Below are positions 13,061 to 25,745 of a stretch of 64,000 bases of DNA, piece by piece; position 1 is the first letter of the stretch, and every line of letters begins with the position of its first letter. The position numbers and the translations under genes are program-made. Below the pieces are notes generated by a model that was not told the origin of the DNA, did no database searches, and worked only from the letters and a program-made list of their open reading frames with translations. The stretch is from Viscum album (lineage: Eukaryota; Streptophyta; Magnoliopsida; Santalales; Viscaceae): contig OY728131.1 of the NCBI GenBank assembly GCA_963277665.1, forward strand, positions 1,392,238,688 to 1,392,302,687, written 5' to 3'.

Positions 13061-16000
13061 TAAGGATTTTACCCACATATGGAGTTGCGGATATCCAGTG
13101 AGGTAAGTTTCCAAGTGAAAGGGTACCAAATTAAATTTCAGTACCTGCATATCATAGAGGATGGAGGTCCTTGGACCTCAAAAGAGGCCAGTAATTTGAA
13201 AGTAATGATTCTGTGGGATTTAGACATCAAGTATAATATTTATTCCCTCCATGTAACCAAAAAATGGGGCTAATGGAATGTTATACTAGGAAGAATGTTC
13301 TTTAGAACAAATCGGTGTATCGGCTAAAGGAGGAAACATATAGTAAACAAATCCATAAGGACCTTCTTATCATGAAATCATTTCAACAAATGGAAGGTTT
13401 TTAATTATATGATATAATTTCATAGATAGTTAAAGATATTAATATCAATATGGTACTTATAATAGTTTCCATGGAATTTTTTCATTGTGAATAGTAAGAC
13501 ATGATGAAAAACATTAATTAATGAGGATATAGATGATTATATCTACATGGAGAAACGATCCAGAATCATGTAACATCATAACTATTACCTTGTGCGAATG
13601 CTAATGTGGATCCTTTATGTTTTTAAAAAGTAACCATGTTAGTGGAATTAAAAATTCAATTCCTTCATGGCAGATTATAATTCCATATAATTGTGAATTG
13701 CAATTTTTTCCATTATTCATGTGATGGTGGGAGTTTTTTCATCATTAATCTCTATGTTGTTACCAAAAACTAAAATAGATCTTTTATAGTTTGAAATAGG
13801 CCCTAATATTATGCTATAATATATAATTTCCTTCATGTAGGAGTAAAAGATCATCTAGATAAATTCGGATCATTATTGTTACCATAAGGTGTGTGATGAT
13901 GGGTGTATCATCATCATTCTTCTCTATATTTGTGATATGATTATTTATAATCTCATGACTATCAGGATCAATGAGCTGAAAATTTAATTGTTTGAAATAT
14001 TAAAGATAAATTATCTCATCATGCCAAAACAGATGATGTGGGAGAATAATTTAACAGATATAAGTTCTATTACTGTGTACCAACCCAATTCAGATTACAT
14101 AAGGAAGGTTGAGGTGATATTTGGAAAGAGAAAAAATATAACCACTCCCTTGTTCAAATATTTAAAAATTATCATGTATAAGGAACCATGAATATAATTT
14201 GAGGTAGATTATTTAAGGATAGTTTTAAAAGAATCGACAATTTGAAGATGAATGTGTTATGTTGTTTGAACTTGACTAAACATTATAAAGTAGTGGTTGT
14301 TAGTTATAAATTATTATTTTTTATTTTAAAAGTTAAAATTTAGAGGTTTTTAAGAAGGTTATTTTCTATATAAAGGGTTCTTGAAGCTTGAAACTTTTAT
14401 TGTGAACAAAACTATTCATTGTTGGGGTATGATAACTCTGGATTTAGTAGAGATTTTGATTCATGGAAGAGAACCCCAAAATATTTATTCACTTTCAGTG
14501 GGATGGTTGGTAGTTAGATATTGAAGCCTCTCTTATTATTTTCACTCACAAAAATATATTAAATGTATGTTTCTTTAATAGAATTTGGTTAACTGTTTAT
14601 TTAGATGAAGGTTATAAAGAAATATTTAAAATTAATGAAAGATGACGAGGTACTATTTTTTGATACAAAAATTATAATTCACATAAATAAAATCCAGACA
14701 ATTCATTCCAGGAAAAATAATATCTATCTAAATTATCAATTTATTAGGATTTTTTGTAAGATATAGTGTTGGATCTATTGACAAAATAAGGTGCTTGCAA
14801 TCTAGATAGAATACTAAAAAAGGTCATAGTCTAGTATAAGATGAGGTGGTGATATACCTTGGTTGAGAAAATATTATTGAAACAATTATGTGGGAACCAT
14901 TCATTTTTAAAGGAAGTATATTTAGTGGCGGAGTTTTATTTATTCTAAAAGAGGGCACTATAGTGATGCCAAGAAATTGATTCTAAATTTAGAGACTATT
15001 TGGTTTCAGTTGTTTGTATGTGTTTGAAGATCATTTTCTAGATGAGGAACTAAAACTATCAAAGGGATAAATTATAGATATCTAACATTTAATAGTTTAT
15101 ATTCTAATGGATGAGAGAAATATATGATGTTTATAAGACCTTAAGTTATGAATACTGTAAGGTACAAACACAAAATGGAATGTGGATGTTACCTATTAAA
15201 TTAGTATGATGGAAGAATTTTTTGAAGATAAAATTAATAGACTAAAAGTAACTCTAGGAAAAATAAGAGTCTTTTAAAATGTATGTCCATAGTAATTTAA
15301 AAAAAATTTGCAAAAGGTAAGAGTAACATGTATTGATTGTAGGAGTAAACTTGTGAGAGTTTTCGAAGAGTGTACAATATATCAAGTTATCGAGTTTAGG
15401 TGGTGGGATCCATTGACAAAACTGAGATATAGTAATAAATATGGGATCTATGTGGAAGCCCTTTATAATGAGATATAGCGTTATAGTGAACTATTTTTCT
15501 AGCCGAGATCTAACATATTTTTTAGGGTGGATCACTTCTGATTATGGGATCCTAAATTTTTATCATCTATCATTCCCTAAATGAAAATAATGTAGTTTCC
15601 CCCCATGAAATGGGACTAACAACCAACCCATATAAATATGTGTTTCTATTTTTCTTTATTTTCTTTCAATAGATATCTTTTGAAATTATTTTTTCAGTCT
15701 ATTTGAAGTGTTTTGTAAATTATGGTGTGGTTATTTGGGTGTAGTGTGTCATCAATGTTTTTAACACAATAGTGTAGTATGTTCTTTTACATTCTATAAC
15801 ATAATTAGGTTCTAGTGGGTATCATCAATTTTATATTTGTAAGATATAAGTGATCCCAATATCATGGTGTTGAAGAGTGGTTGTAGGGGATAGATAGGAT
15901 CTCTAAGTTGATCACTAAACTAGTGGGATATAAAGTTAATATTATTGTATGAATCTTGAGGGATCATCCGGTAAATATTTTGATGTCTTAGTCAAGAAAA

Positions 16001-16400
16001 ATAGGAAAAAGGTGTTGTCTTGTGATAATTTCCATGATCTATTCTTTAATAAGTTTTACCTATAGACATTAAGGATGAATATAGGTTAAGATTTTCATGT
16101 GCTGAAGGAAGCTAATATTCATGTTCTTGATTATTCCTAAAAATTTAGGGATGTGATTAGCTTTTCTCCAACCATGGTAAGCAATGATATTTCAAAAAAA
16201 ATTAAACCAAATATGTTCTAAAGATTGAAATTTAATTTAATTGTTTCTTATTATTACCTATATTAAAAGAATTAGTTATTAAGTATATCATTATAGAGAA
16301 TTATTTTGAGGAGGAGAATAAGGATTCAGTGGGAGTCAATACATTTCAAACTGGAAATAAAAATAAAGGGATATGAATATAACAAGGAGAGATAAGGACT
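13060..16400. other. Decayed sequence with coding-like patches, unassigned
   Basis: Somewhat less AT-rich than its left neighbour. Plus-strand open frames at 13,079-13,273 (64 codons) and 13,988-14,191 (67 codons) have a mixed, protein-like composition (for example YIRKVEVIFGKRKN) but no family motif I recognise. Given the gypsy pol starting at about 16.4 kb on the same strand, this could be Gag and 5' LTR of that element. This is inference from position only. Confidence 0.3.
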
Positions 16401-16449
16401 AGGGTTCAAGGGAAAAAATTGTTCTCTTTAATTCAGAGGTAGGGAACCA

Positions 16450-16500
16450 TTAGAGTGTTATCAGTGTGTCCTAATAGGTCTTGTTCAATCTACTTAGCAA
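16450..16500 (+). pseudogene. Possible gypsy Gag zinc knuckle
   Basis: The plus strand reads ECYQCVLIGLVQST then a stop. This resembles a decayed CCHC box of the type CYQCGxxGHxxxxC, with the first two Cys kept and the His and last Cys lost. It lies about 0.9 kb upstream of the RT, as expected, but the match is short. Confidence 0.35.
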
Positions 16501-17299
16501 GTGATCCGAAGAGTTTTCACTTTTTTGTAAATAATTAAATATTTAGGTATTTTTTTGGAAGGGATGTTAAAGTTGAAGAGGCCCTAATTCAGTTTTTATA
16601 ATGGTACACGTGAATTAATAGTGAACTATATTAGATCCTGATTAATATGTTGTCTAGTACATCTGGTAATGAAACTGGTACAGTCTCTCAAGGATTGGAT
16701 TAGTTGGGATATAAAATGAAGGGGAGTCGGGTTACCGAGGCATAGTGTTGGGCTATAGGGTCTACCCAATTATATTTGGTTAATCAGGTTCTGGTGGATA
16801 TTTTTTGAGGATTCATATAAAGATATATATTTTATTCAAGTTACCTATACTAATCTTAGGGTATTATTTTATTCTTCCATCTCTCATTCATTTATTTCAT
16901 CTTGATTTATATCTGACTTAGGTTTGATTGTTATGTTTTTATCTAGATATTTTTTTTGAATAATTTGTTGAGAATAATAGAGGATCCTATCATAATATTC
17001 CTAACTTCTATCATTGATATTTATGGATATGGTAATATTTTAGATTTATTCATTTTTTGGATCAAGTATTTAATGTGATTATTAGTATGGATTAGTCATC
17101 AAGTTTTGTGTGTATATTTATTTATTTTAAAAATTAGTTCCATTATTTATATGTTGTGATGAATCATATATTTTTTTAGTGAATGTCCCCATAATTCCAA
17201 AAGATATGTATATTATTTGAAAGAGTTAAGGATGATTACATCTTATGTAGTGGGGATAGTTGTTGGGTTAGATGAGGGTGTTTCTAGTGTTGTTTTTCT

Positions 17300-18060
17300 T
17301 AATATGGTTGATAGGTGTCAATAAGAATTTCATAAATATTTTATAGGGTTACCACCAAAAATTCATTTGGATCTCATGATTGAAAAAGTTCCAAGAACCA
17401 AGCCTATAACTATACCTCTTTGTTTTATGATTGAAACTGATCTTGAAGAGTTAGAGACCCGGTTGGAAGATCATGAATCTAAAGGATTGATCAATACTTC
17501 TATATCTTTTTGGGGTGATCCAATTCTATTTCTAAATAAGTAATATGGGTGTTTGGGATTATATGTTTACTATCACATATTTAACCAGGTTTCCATTAAA
17601 AATTTGTAATATTTTACATAGATCTATGATTTAATTAATCATTTTATATTACCTAGGTGTCTTAAAAGTATTTTTTAATTAGGCTTTTCATAAATTAAGA
17701 GTGAAATATAGTGTTTTTCCAAAAAAAATATTTTAAACATAGTAATTTCATTTTCATTTCTCATTAATGTTTTTTTCTGTGGGGATTAATTCACCATCAA
17801 TTATATAGACTTGATAGGCCATATTATTCATCCTTATATGGATTAATTCATGATTGTATTTATTGATGGTATATTTATATACTCATGATCCAATTAGGGT
17901 AATGAAAAAAATTTAGTTATTATCTTGTATTGATTGAGTGGTTATCAATTTTATTCTAATAAGTTGAAATTTCAATTTAGGATTTTATAGTTATATTTTC
18001 TTAGGAATTCTACCCTTGAATATAGAATGAAAAAATATCCTGAGATAGTGGAAACTATAA
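17300..18060 (+). pseudogene. Gypsy reverse transcriptase remnant
   Basis: The plus strand reads YFIGLPPKIHLDLMIEKVPRTKPI, equivalent to the chromovirus phrase 'LPGLPPxRxIDFxIDLxPGTxPI'. It is followed by LEELETRLEDHESKGLINTS and SFWGDPILFLNK, equivalent to '[31 protein letters not shown]'. Beyond about 17,550 only scattered RT fragments are discernible through many stops. This is the N-terminal RT region preceded by the protease-RT linker. Confidence 0.75.
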
Positions 18061-18289
18061 TATCATGGGATATTTCCTTAAATTACATTGACATAAAGAG
18101 TTTCTTTGGGATTTAATATTATCATTATTCATTGTTCCAATATTTTTTTTTCTAATTTATATTTATGGTGTAATTTATTAAGTAATGAGTGAAGTTTAAT
18201 TGTGATGATAAATGAAAGGGATTATTTCTAATGTTGAATAAAATACCTCTATCAAAAACTATTTGCATTTTACCAAATCCATGGAAGTG

Positions 18290-18700
18290 GTATGATATCT
18301 ATTAAGATACCTCAAATGTGGTATTAGGATGTCTTTCAATCTAGGAAGGGTTAGTGGTGGTTTATGGTTCATTGAATTATCGGTTTAATGAGAATAGTTA
18401 AACTACTCATGACCTGGAGTTGTTTTAGTTGTGAATGTACTTAAATGTTTGTGACATTATCTATACAGTTTGAAGTTTTGGATATTAACCGACCATAAGA
18501 AAATTAAATATATTTCTCCGTAGATGGATTTCAACCTATTATAGGGGATATTGGTTGAATATATTCATACATTGGATTTTGAGATAATATGCGCTCCTAG
18601 AAAGGGAAAAACCATTGATAATTCATTGAGGGTAATGTCTCAAGTGGTTTTAATTTTTGATTTGAAATCTGAGTGGAAACTTGTGTCATTTTTTAGAGAA
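18290..18700 (+). pseudogene. Gypsy RNase H remnant
   Basis: Near 18,380-18,420 the sequence corresponds to '[22 protein letters not shown]', read in two frames as ELSNRM then THDLELF-like residues. A relic of '[11 protein letters not shown]' follows near 18,490. The open frame at 18,551-18,793 contains YIHTLDFEIICAPRKGKTID, equivalent to 'LKDYDLEIxYHPGKANxVADALSR', the end of gypsy RNase H. Confidence 0.65.
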
Positions 18701-18959
18701 ATACATCTTGATATATCTGAAAAGGAAGAGAAATTTTTCCCAATAATCTTGAAAATTATTTCACACTTAATCAATCAAGTAATATATGTTTAGATTTCAT
18801 ATTTTGAGTATTTTTTTTCATGAATTGTTGAATGGTGGGGAGTAGATGATTTAGGGGATACTAAGTGAGGATTATCTCTTGTATTCTAATGAGTGACTTG
18901 ATGATTTTTTGGATTAGTGAAAGGAAGTGATGAATTATTTTGAGGTTGCTCAATTTTTA

Positions 18960-19480
18960 GTTCATCTTATTTTGACCCAGGTAGTCTATAGAGCTTAGCA
19001 ATAATTTTGGTGTCCATGTATGAAATGGGACAAAGTAGATTTTTTTCTAAGATGCTTCAGCTATTAAAAAATGAAAGACTATCTCCAAAATAAAGTAATA
19101 AATCATCAATCATTTCTCATTCATGAATGTAAAAAAGATAATTTAACAACTTATTTCATGATAGGTTTTTTGAAATAACATATAGATAAGGAAACAGTAT
19201 GGGTTCTTGTAGATAAGTTAACTAAATATGTATATTTTTTAATAAAAGAGAAGTAAATAGGTGATGAGACTTAGATGATATATGTTAGATAACTTTTTTT
19301 ACTTCAAGTTATGTATAATGGTAAATTATCTAGTTTTGATGAGAGATAGATCTTAATTATAAAAAGGTTTGAAAAAATAACTTTGGGTTTTAAAGTAATG
19401 TTGAGCGTAGAATATCATCTATAAATGTATGGGAAGTATGATTATACAATTTATATAAAAAAATTATATTTTTGTGTGTA
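18960..19480 (+). pseudogene. Gypsy integrase remnant
   Basis: The clearest phrase, near 19,190-19,255, is VWVLVDKLTKYVYFLIKEK. It matches the integrase core 'IWVIVDRLTKSAHFLPVK', including the second catalytic Asp. Around 19,355-19,430 fragments follow 'FxSxxxGTxLxLSTAYHPQTDGQ' loosely (ITLGFKVMLSVEYHL). The CCHH zinc region upstream is not convincing. Confidence 0.65.
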
Positions 19481-19879
19481 TTATTTATTTTTGAGGTGTG
19501 TTGGATGATCATATTGACTTGTTAGAGTTTTATTATAATAAAATCTTCCAAGAGTCTATTTAGGTAACTATATTTGATTATTAATTTTGGAGGTCATGTC
19601 AATAAACCTTTTTTGGATGGAATTAAGTGAGGAATATTTCTTTCAGTCTAAGTTTTTATAAGAGAATTTTGTTTTAGTGAAAATGGTTAGGAAGATATTA
19701 GTTACAAGTCTATGTAAATTGAATTTTTATTCTAATCATTAATGCTATACACTTGAATTCAAAATTGGAGATCCTGTTTTTCATTGTTTATCCTCTTGGT
19801 TGGGACTTAATCAGTTATAAAATAAATGGAAATTATATTTTTAGTTCATTGGACCATTTTAAATTATAAAATAGATCTT

Positions 19880-20240
19880 CTATATAGCTTATCATTTGGA
19901 ATTACCTCTAAAATATATAATTATGGATCACGTATTTCATGTGTTGAAGATGAATAAATACCAAATAAATCAATCAAATGTACTTCAGTATGATGAAGTA
20001 GAGTTGTATCAAGGTGTATCTATTATAGAAACATCATTGTATATTTTTTATCATATTTTTTATAGATTGTGGGGTAATTTCATGCCACCTATTTTGGTTA
20101 TATTATATCATGGACATGTGTGGTGAGATAATTGGGATTAATAAGGTAAGATTATGTCTCAATGGTCAAATTTTTTTCTTGTAGAAACTCAATGACACTT
20201 CTCAAGGAAGAAAATTCATATTATAGAGACTCTGTAATAA
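19880..20240 (+). pseudogene. Gypsy integrase C-terminal region remnant
   Basis: The open frame at 19,896-20,126 reads ELPLKYIIMDHVFHVLKMNK then NVLQYDEVELYQGVSIIETS. It corresponds to 'ALPPxxxxxHDVFHVSMLRKY...HVLxxEEVQLxxDLSYEExP', the segment before the chromodomain of plant chromoviruses. A chromodomain itself is not legible. Confidence 0.7.
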
Positions 20241-20341
20241 CTATAGGTTTGAGGCGTGTTTTTTTATTTTATAATTTTATTTCGATCTATTTTTTAGTTC
20301 ATTTTATAGGTTTTTGGGTAAATGAAAGAGAATGAAGGAGT

Positions 20342-20346
20342 GTATT
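20342..20346. repeat. Target-site duplication (left copy, GTATT)
   Basis: The five bases GTATT directly precede the LTR terminus TGTAACG at 20,347. They are repeated directly after the other LTR at 32,825-32,829. Five base pairs is the usual duplication made by gypsy integrases. Confidence 0.9.
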
Positions 20347-20867
20347 TGTAACGCCCCGACCCCAGTTACCTTGAGTCAGTGCATTATTACAAAACATTGG
20401 CATTATCACAAATGACCAAGTCTAGAAAGACTGATTAGTTTAGTAGCCTTGTAATCACTAGATACATTCATCAGTCTTACATTCCATCATAAAATGAAAT
20501 CTATAACAACATAGTCTCCATAGTACACACTCATATCCCCTCATACTATCCCTAGAGGTCATTAATAAATTATGTCTTCACATCCTGGGAAAAATAAAAC
20601 ATATAAAGGGGTGAGCTCAGATTCCCGGTAAGGATAACAATATTGCAGAAACTTTTATAAATAATCATAATCATTTAAGGCAATGTATAACTACAACAAA
20701 ATCCTTTTAAACTTGAACTTCAGAATAATATGGAAGAAATAAAATGTAATAATTACATTTAGTTATTCACATGGATATTCTACTAGTCGAATAATCACAT
20801 GCAATATCAATAACCACTTTCATAATGATGGAATGCATAATACCAGAATATCATAACCACATAGTCA

Positions 20868-20935
20868 GGGCCTTGTTCCAAGACTACAAATAAGATTTTG
20901 TCATGGCCTTATGCCAAGACAATAGTTTGTCTCAT
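20868..20935. repeat. Twofold GGGCCTTGTGCCAAG direct repeat in LTR
   Basis: CAGGGCCTTGTTCCAAGAC and CATGGCCTTATGCCAAGAC lie about 36 bp apart. The pair is kept in the other LTR at about 29,607-29,675. Confidence 0.65.
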
Positions 20936-21965
20936 GACACCTAACGATTCATCTAGGAGGTATAGCGGGCTCCACCCATCACTTATTAAGCCCAATGCAT
21001 TCCTCATATGAACAGGTTTAAACATAACATAAACATTCATATTAAAACTAGCATATGAAATGTCAATACTATCTCCATAAACCATGAATGGTATAAAAAT
21101 AACACATCCATAGTCAAACATATCACAATACCTTCAACATAATATGACAGTTTTGTATCATAATAAATCAACTTCAAATAAGCTTAAAATCCATCAAAGG
21201 ATGTTGACATAGATGAAATCAATATTATTTGAGAGAAATATCTCTTTTTTGGAAATCATTTAAAAGTCACATAATTATAAAATAAAACATTTACTTTGAA
21301 AATATTTTAATAATCTTCTAAGTGATGCTTCGGCAATTTTATAATTGTGGAAAATAGCCGCACCCTCCGTTTAAGTTAAAAAAGACATTCTTACCTTAAT
21401 TCTGTCGAAAGGGTTAAAAAGGACCTTGTTTGGAAAATAACGAAAATATTCTTTTATGAACATCTTATAAAATGTAAAAAAGGGTATAAATTTCTTTAAC
21501 CCATATTCTTCAAAATATTAAGAATTATTTGAAATAAATTTTTATGAAACATGGATGTGGATGATAAAGAGGTCCTAGTAGATAATTACGTATAAACAAC
21601 CTCGGATAATGAAGAGACTATAAAATAAACCTTTAGCTTGTAATCTTCATTGGTTGATGGTAGTTAACCTCTTATATAATATTGAAATTATTGTTATTAA
21701 ATTATACAAGAACCATATACATTAATATGATATCATATATGATCTTTTAACATTTCTTTGTTAATAATATCTTAGTATTATCGGTGTTTCGGGTGTTAAC
21801 TTACTCATTTTATTTTATATGTTTTGTTACCTAAGTCATGTTTGTTATGGATAGGTTTTATATTATTCATATCCAAAATTATATCAACTCCTTAAACATT
21901 ATTTATAATTATTAAATGATAATTCTACTGGAATGGATACAATGGGGAATGAATCTCATCGCGTT

Positions 21966-22192
21966 TGTGGAGACGGTAGTCCCTACGTACGCACGAGTGA
22001 CAATATCATTGTTTTGATAATAAAATAATATATAATTGGATGGTATATAATATATACAGAATTATTATAATGTTATATTTATTATTTACTTCAATTACAC
22101 ATCATTATCATACCCCTCCAAATAATAAGGTTTTGAATAACAATTACACTAGGTTGTGGAAACGGTAAGTCGTACGTACGCACGTATGGTGA
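21966..22192. repeat. Duplicated CGTACGTACG block in the 3' LTR
   Basis: Two copies of a block reading GTGGA(G/A)ACGGTA, then a TACGTACGCACG core and GTGAC, lie about 188 bp apart. The core is locally palindromic (CGTACG). Both copies recur in the other LTR near 30,710-30,750 and 30,895-30,935. The duplication therefore predates insertion. Confidence 0.65.
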
Positions 22193-22528
22193 CCTGTCAT
22201 TCAAAGGATGGATAGAATACTGAATATGGTTGTACCATATTTGTAATAACATAACAGTAAATATAATATATTGGAGTTATTATTTTATAATGGAAATAAC
22301 AAAGAATGAAGAAGTGGAAGAAGAAAGGAACTTGAAAGAGTCTGGTGAAAACATTACCTCTTCTTTGGGTTCTTCCTTATGATTTGATCAAAAGGGCTTA
22401 TTAAGATGGATTTCTGATAAAACTAAGGCCTTTAGGTTTAATTTAGGAAGGTTGATAGGATATTTGGGTAGGTTTTGGCCAATCCAAAAGGCTTTGAGGG
22501 TATGAATTTGGGAAAAGGGGGAGTGCCC

Positions 22529-22537
22529 TTTTATAAG
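22529..22537 (-). promoter_or_regulatory. Candidate TATA box of the 3' LTR
   Basis: The minus strand reads CTTATAAAA in a GC-richer context. The same box is kept in the other LTR at 31,272-31,280. It lies about 1.54 kb from the LTR start, so U3 would be about 1.5 kb and R-U5 about 2.2 kb. Conservation between the copies and the sequence are the only evidence. Confidence 0.4.
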
Positions 22538-24080
22538 AGCGATGACGGCACCTTTGGAAAAGCTAGAAATATTATTTTATAATAAATTCATATTCAGATT
22601 ATAATGACTCTAAAGTGGATTATTTAAAGTTTAAGGTGGTGATAGGTCTAAAACCACTCAACTAATAGGTTTTAGAAAGGTTTGGGTTACTATATTAACC
22701 TTATCTTTTAGTTTTAACTCTTAGTTAATTAGTTTTACATTTACAATGTCTCTTAATATTTTTATATTATATTGTTAATAAACATACTATATACTTCTAA
22801 GAGATCCCAAAGTGGTCCATAAATGATACACCTATAATTAAATAAGTCCTATGTCCAAGCCTTAGATTTTTAGGAATATAATATCAATTAATAATATAAT
22901 ATTTGTTTTAAAAACTCTTTTATATCAATTTTGAAACAATTTAATATTTGGTTTTTGGTAAATTAATAACAGAATTATTACTTCGAAATAAATTCATCTA
23001 AATAACCCTAATAGGTCATATTAACCTAAAAAATTAGTTTAATTCATAAAAAATCTCAAATTACATTTATTTGGATATTTATAATATCAATTAGTTTAAT
23101 ATTTCATTAACTAGGTAATTACTGCATCACCATTGTGTCATAAATAAATTAAATTATTTAATGACTAAAAAGTATTAATAAAATACAATTATGTAGTAAA
23201 TATTTTTATCTTTCTATTGAATATTTATAATCGAATTTATCTTATGTATAACTCTATATTAAAAATGTTTTAGTTATTAAACGTTGATTTTAACTCTTTT
23301 ATCTCTTCTTTGAATTAAATAATAATAAATGTCCTAATCTAATCCAAGTGGACCAAAGATGTTCATATTTTATTCCTAAGGTTGTTTTTGGTCGAACTAT
23401 ACCTATCCAATATAATTAGGACATGTTTTGGGGTAATAAAAATATCATTTTTACCCTTAATTGCCCTATTTACTTTTAACCGTGGTAAATAAAAGTAAAA
23501 AGTTACTATTCACCAAAAATTATTTTCATCTTATTGATCCACATTTTACTCCTTGATATTAACAATTTCTCTCAGATTTTATAAATTCCACTCACATAAG
23601 TGGTAAAATTGTGTTTTATGTGAATTTACAAATTATTCTAGGAGATGGGTAAAAGACAGTGAAAAGTTCAATAAAATTTTTATATATCTAAAATTATTAT
23701 AAACTGAATCCAATGAATTACATTGAACTTATATAGTTATAATGTATCTATTTTGACGTAAAATAAATTTAAATAAAATAAATAATTATTTAAATTAAAA
23801 TTTGGTTTATACTATAACTCAGTGTTTTTGACTATTCATCAAAAATTGAATGTTTTCAGAAAAATACCAAAAATTCACCCTAGGATAATTTTGGTATTCC
23901 AAATCCAAAAATGAAGTCCATTTTGAAAGATAAAATTTATAAAATTTTAAAAAGTGGGTATTACTATTTATAACGGCTACTTCGATTGGTTGTGGTGTGT
24001 GTTAGAACTCGAAGTTGTGTACAACACACGCTACTGTATTATTCAAAGGGAAGTGTACCATGGAAGCTTGGGTTGTTACA

Positions 24081-24093
24081 TTCTCCCCTCCTT
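24081..24093 (-). other. Polypurine tract of the gypsy chromovirus
   Basis: On the minus strand AAGGAGGGGAGAA abuts the 3' LTR start TGTAACA. This is the expected position and composition for the plus-strand primer of reverse transcription. Confidence 0.85.
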
Positions 24094-24125
24094 AAAATAA
24101 TTTCATCCTCTAAATTTCTAGAATA

Positions 24126-25706
24126 CTACCGCATGAAAGGAATCGGGTGGTTCTTCATCATATGTTCCTCGGGTTCCCACATTGCCTCTTCCATCTTATA
24201 TTTTTTCCAGATATCTTTTACGAGACGAGTCGTCCATTTTCTCAACACTTGTTCTCTGGTATCAAGAATCCTAATGGGATCTTCACAATAAGACAGATTA
24301 AGTTCCAGTTGTACTTCTTCATAAGTGAGTACATTTGTTGGGTCAGGCATGTATTTTCTCAACGATGATATGTGGAACACATCGTGAACTTTGGAGAGAC
24401 TTGGAGGCATTGCCAAAGGATAAGCTACAGCCCCAATTCGTTCTAGAATTTCGCAAGGTATGATGTACCTGGGACTCAATTTACCTTTCTTACCGAAACA
24501 TATAACTCCCTTCCAAGGAGATACCTTTAATAAAACATGATCTTCTACATGAAATTCTTAATCCTTCCTTCGGTTTTCATCATAGCTCTTCAACCTACTT
24601 TGAGCTGCTTTGATGTGGGTTTGGATTACCTTCACCTTTTCCATCATTTCCTCCACAGGTTCTAGGCCTATTAGTTTTCTTTCACCAACATCATCCCAAC
24701 AGCTTGTTGTGCAACATCTATTTCCATATAATGCTTCGTATGGTTCCATCCGAATACTTGAATGGAAGCTATTGTTATAGGAAAATTCCACCAGAGGTAA
24801 ATATTGATCCCACATACCCTGAATGTCTAGTGAGAAAGATCTCAACATTTCTTCTATGGTTTGAATAGTTCATTCTGATTGTCCATCTGTTTGGGGGTGG
24901 TAGGCAATGCTTAAACAAAGTTCAGTATCCAGGTATTTTTGAAGACTTTTCCAGAATCTTGAAGTAAACTAGGGATCACGATCTGAAAGAATTTATAGGG
25001 GTACTCTATGAAGTCTCAAAAAATCCTTTATATACAGTCTTGATAGATGTTCAAGTGCTATATCTTCTCTTATAGCAAGAAAATGTGCTGACTTGGTAAG
25101 ATGATCAATAATGACCCATATTTCATTGTTCCTTATAGGATTCTTTGGTAGCCCCATGACAAATTCCATCGTGATATTATCCCATTTCCACTCAGGTATG
25201 GAAAGAGGTTGCATGACTCCTTTGGGATATTGCCTTACAGATTTCACTTGTTGACAAACCATACATCTTGATAGAAAATCAGTAATCTCCTTCTTCAGGT
25301 TGTCCCACCAAAAATGATCCATCAAATATCTATACATTTTGGTGCTCCCATGGTGTAGAGAGAAATTGGAACTATGAGCATCGTCCAAAAATTCCCTTTT
25401 TAGATCAGGTATATCGGGAACACAAAGTCTCTTCCAAAATTTCAGAATCCCATCTTCATACACAAAGTCACTCAATCTCCCATCATTCACTGCATTAATC
25501 TTCGTTTTAAACTCTTCATCATTGGTCTGAGAACTCTTTATCCTTTCTAGTGAATATGGTTTGGCAACCATTTGAAAAAGTATTGATTTTTCACCTGCCA
25601 TGGTGATTCCCATATCCATCTTTACTAGATCCCTGTATATAGGATCCCTTTCAACTCTCATTTTGTTCGAAACTCTATGATCCTTTCTGCTCAAAGCATC
25701 TACCAC
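24126..25706 (-). pseudogene. Chromovirus integrase with chromodomain-like tail
   Basis: Integrase inserts the element's cDNA, and the tail of chromoviruses is thought to target heterochromatin. The minus strand opens with VDALSRKDH, the RNase H end. An HHCC zinc finger follows (LHHGSTKMYRYL ... FLSRCMVCQQVKS). The core reads ITMEFVMGLPKNP, where the family has MDFVTGLP, so the first catalytic Asp is Glu here. VIIDHLTKSAHFLAIRE then keeps an Asp, and HPQTDGQSE has the final Glu. The C-terminus runs HDVFHISSLRKYMPDP ... VQLELNLSY ... RLVKDIWKKYKMEEAMWEPE, a chromodomain-like end. In-frame stops fall near 24,990, 24,970, 24,857 and 24,557. Confidence 0.88.
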
Positions 25707-25745
25707 CTTATTTTCCTTCCCTAGGTGGTAGTGTATCTTGCAATC

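Larger units (their letters stand above)
16440..20346 (+). mobile_element. Heavily decayed Ty3/gypsy retrotransposon
   Basis: Plus-strand fragments of Gag zinc knuckle, RT, RNase H, integrase and C-terminal region follow in gypsy order. Every domain is full of stops. The right side is cut by the insertion of the next element at 20,347, whose target duplication GTATT is the last sequence here. No LTR of this element was identified. Confidence 0.75.
20347..24080 (-). repeat. 3' LTR of the gypsy chromovirus
   Basis: On the minus strand it begins TGTAACAACCCAAGCTTCC and ends GGGTCGGGGCGTTACA. The ends therefore form the short inverted repeat TGTAAC/GTTACA. Its partner at 29,091-32,824 has the same length. 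Both contain a twofold GGCCTTRTGCCAAG repeat near 20,870-20,930 and a twofold CGTACGTACGCACG block near 21,983 and 22,170. Confidence 0.93.

Noticed and set aside
23986..24368. Plus-strand frames of 73-101 codons
   Set aside because: They are shadows of the chromovirus integrase tail and LTR on the minus strand.
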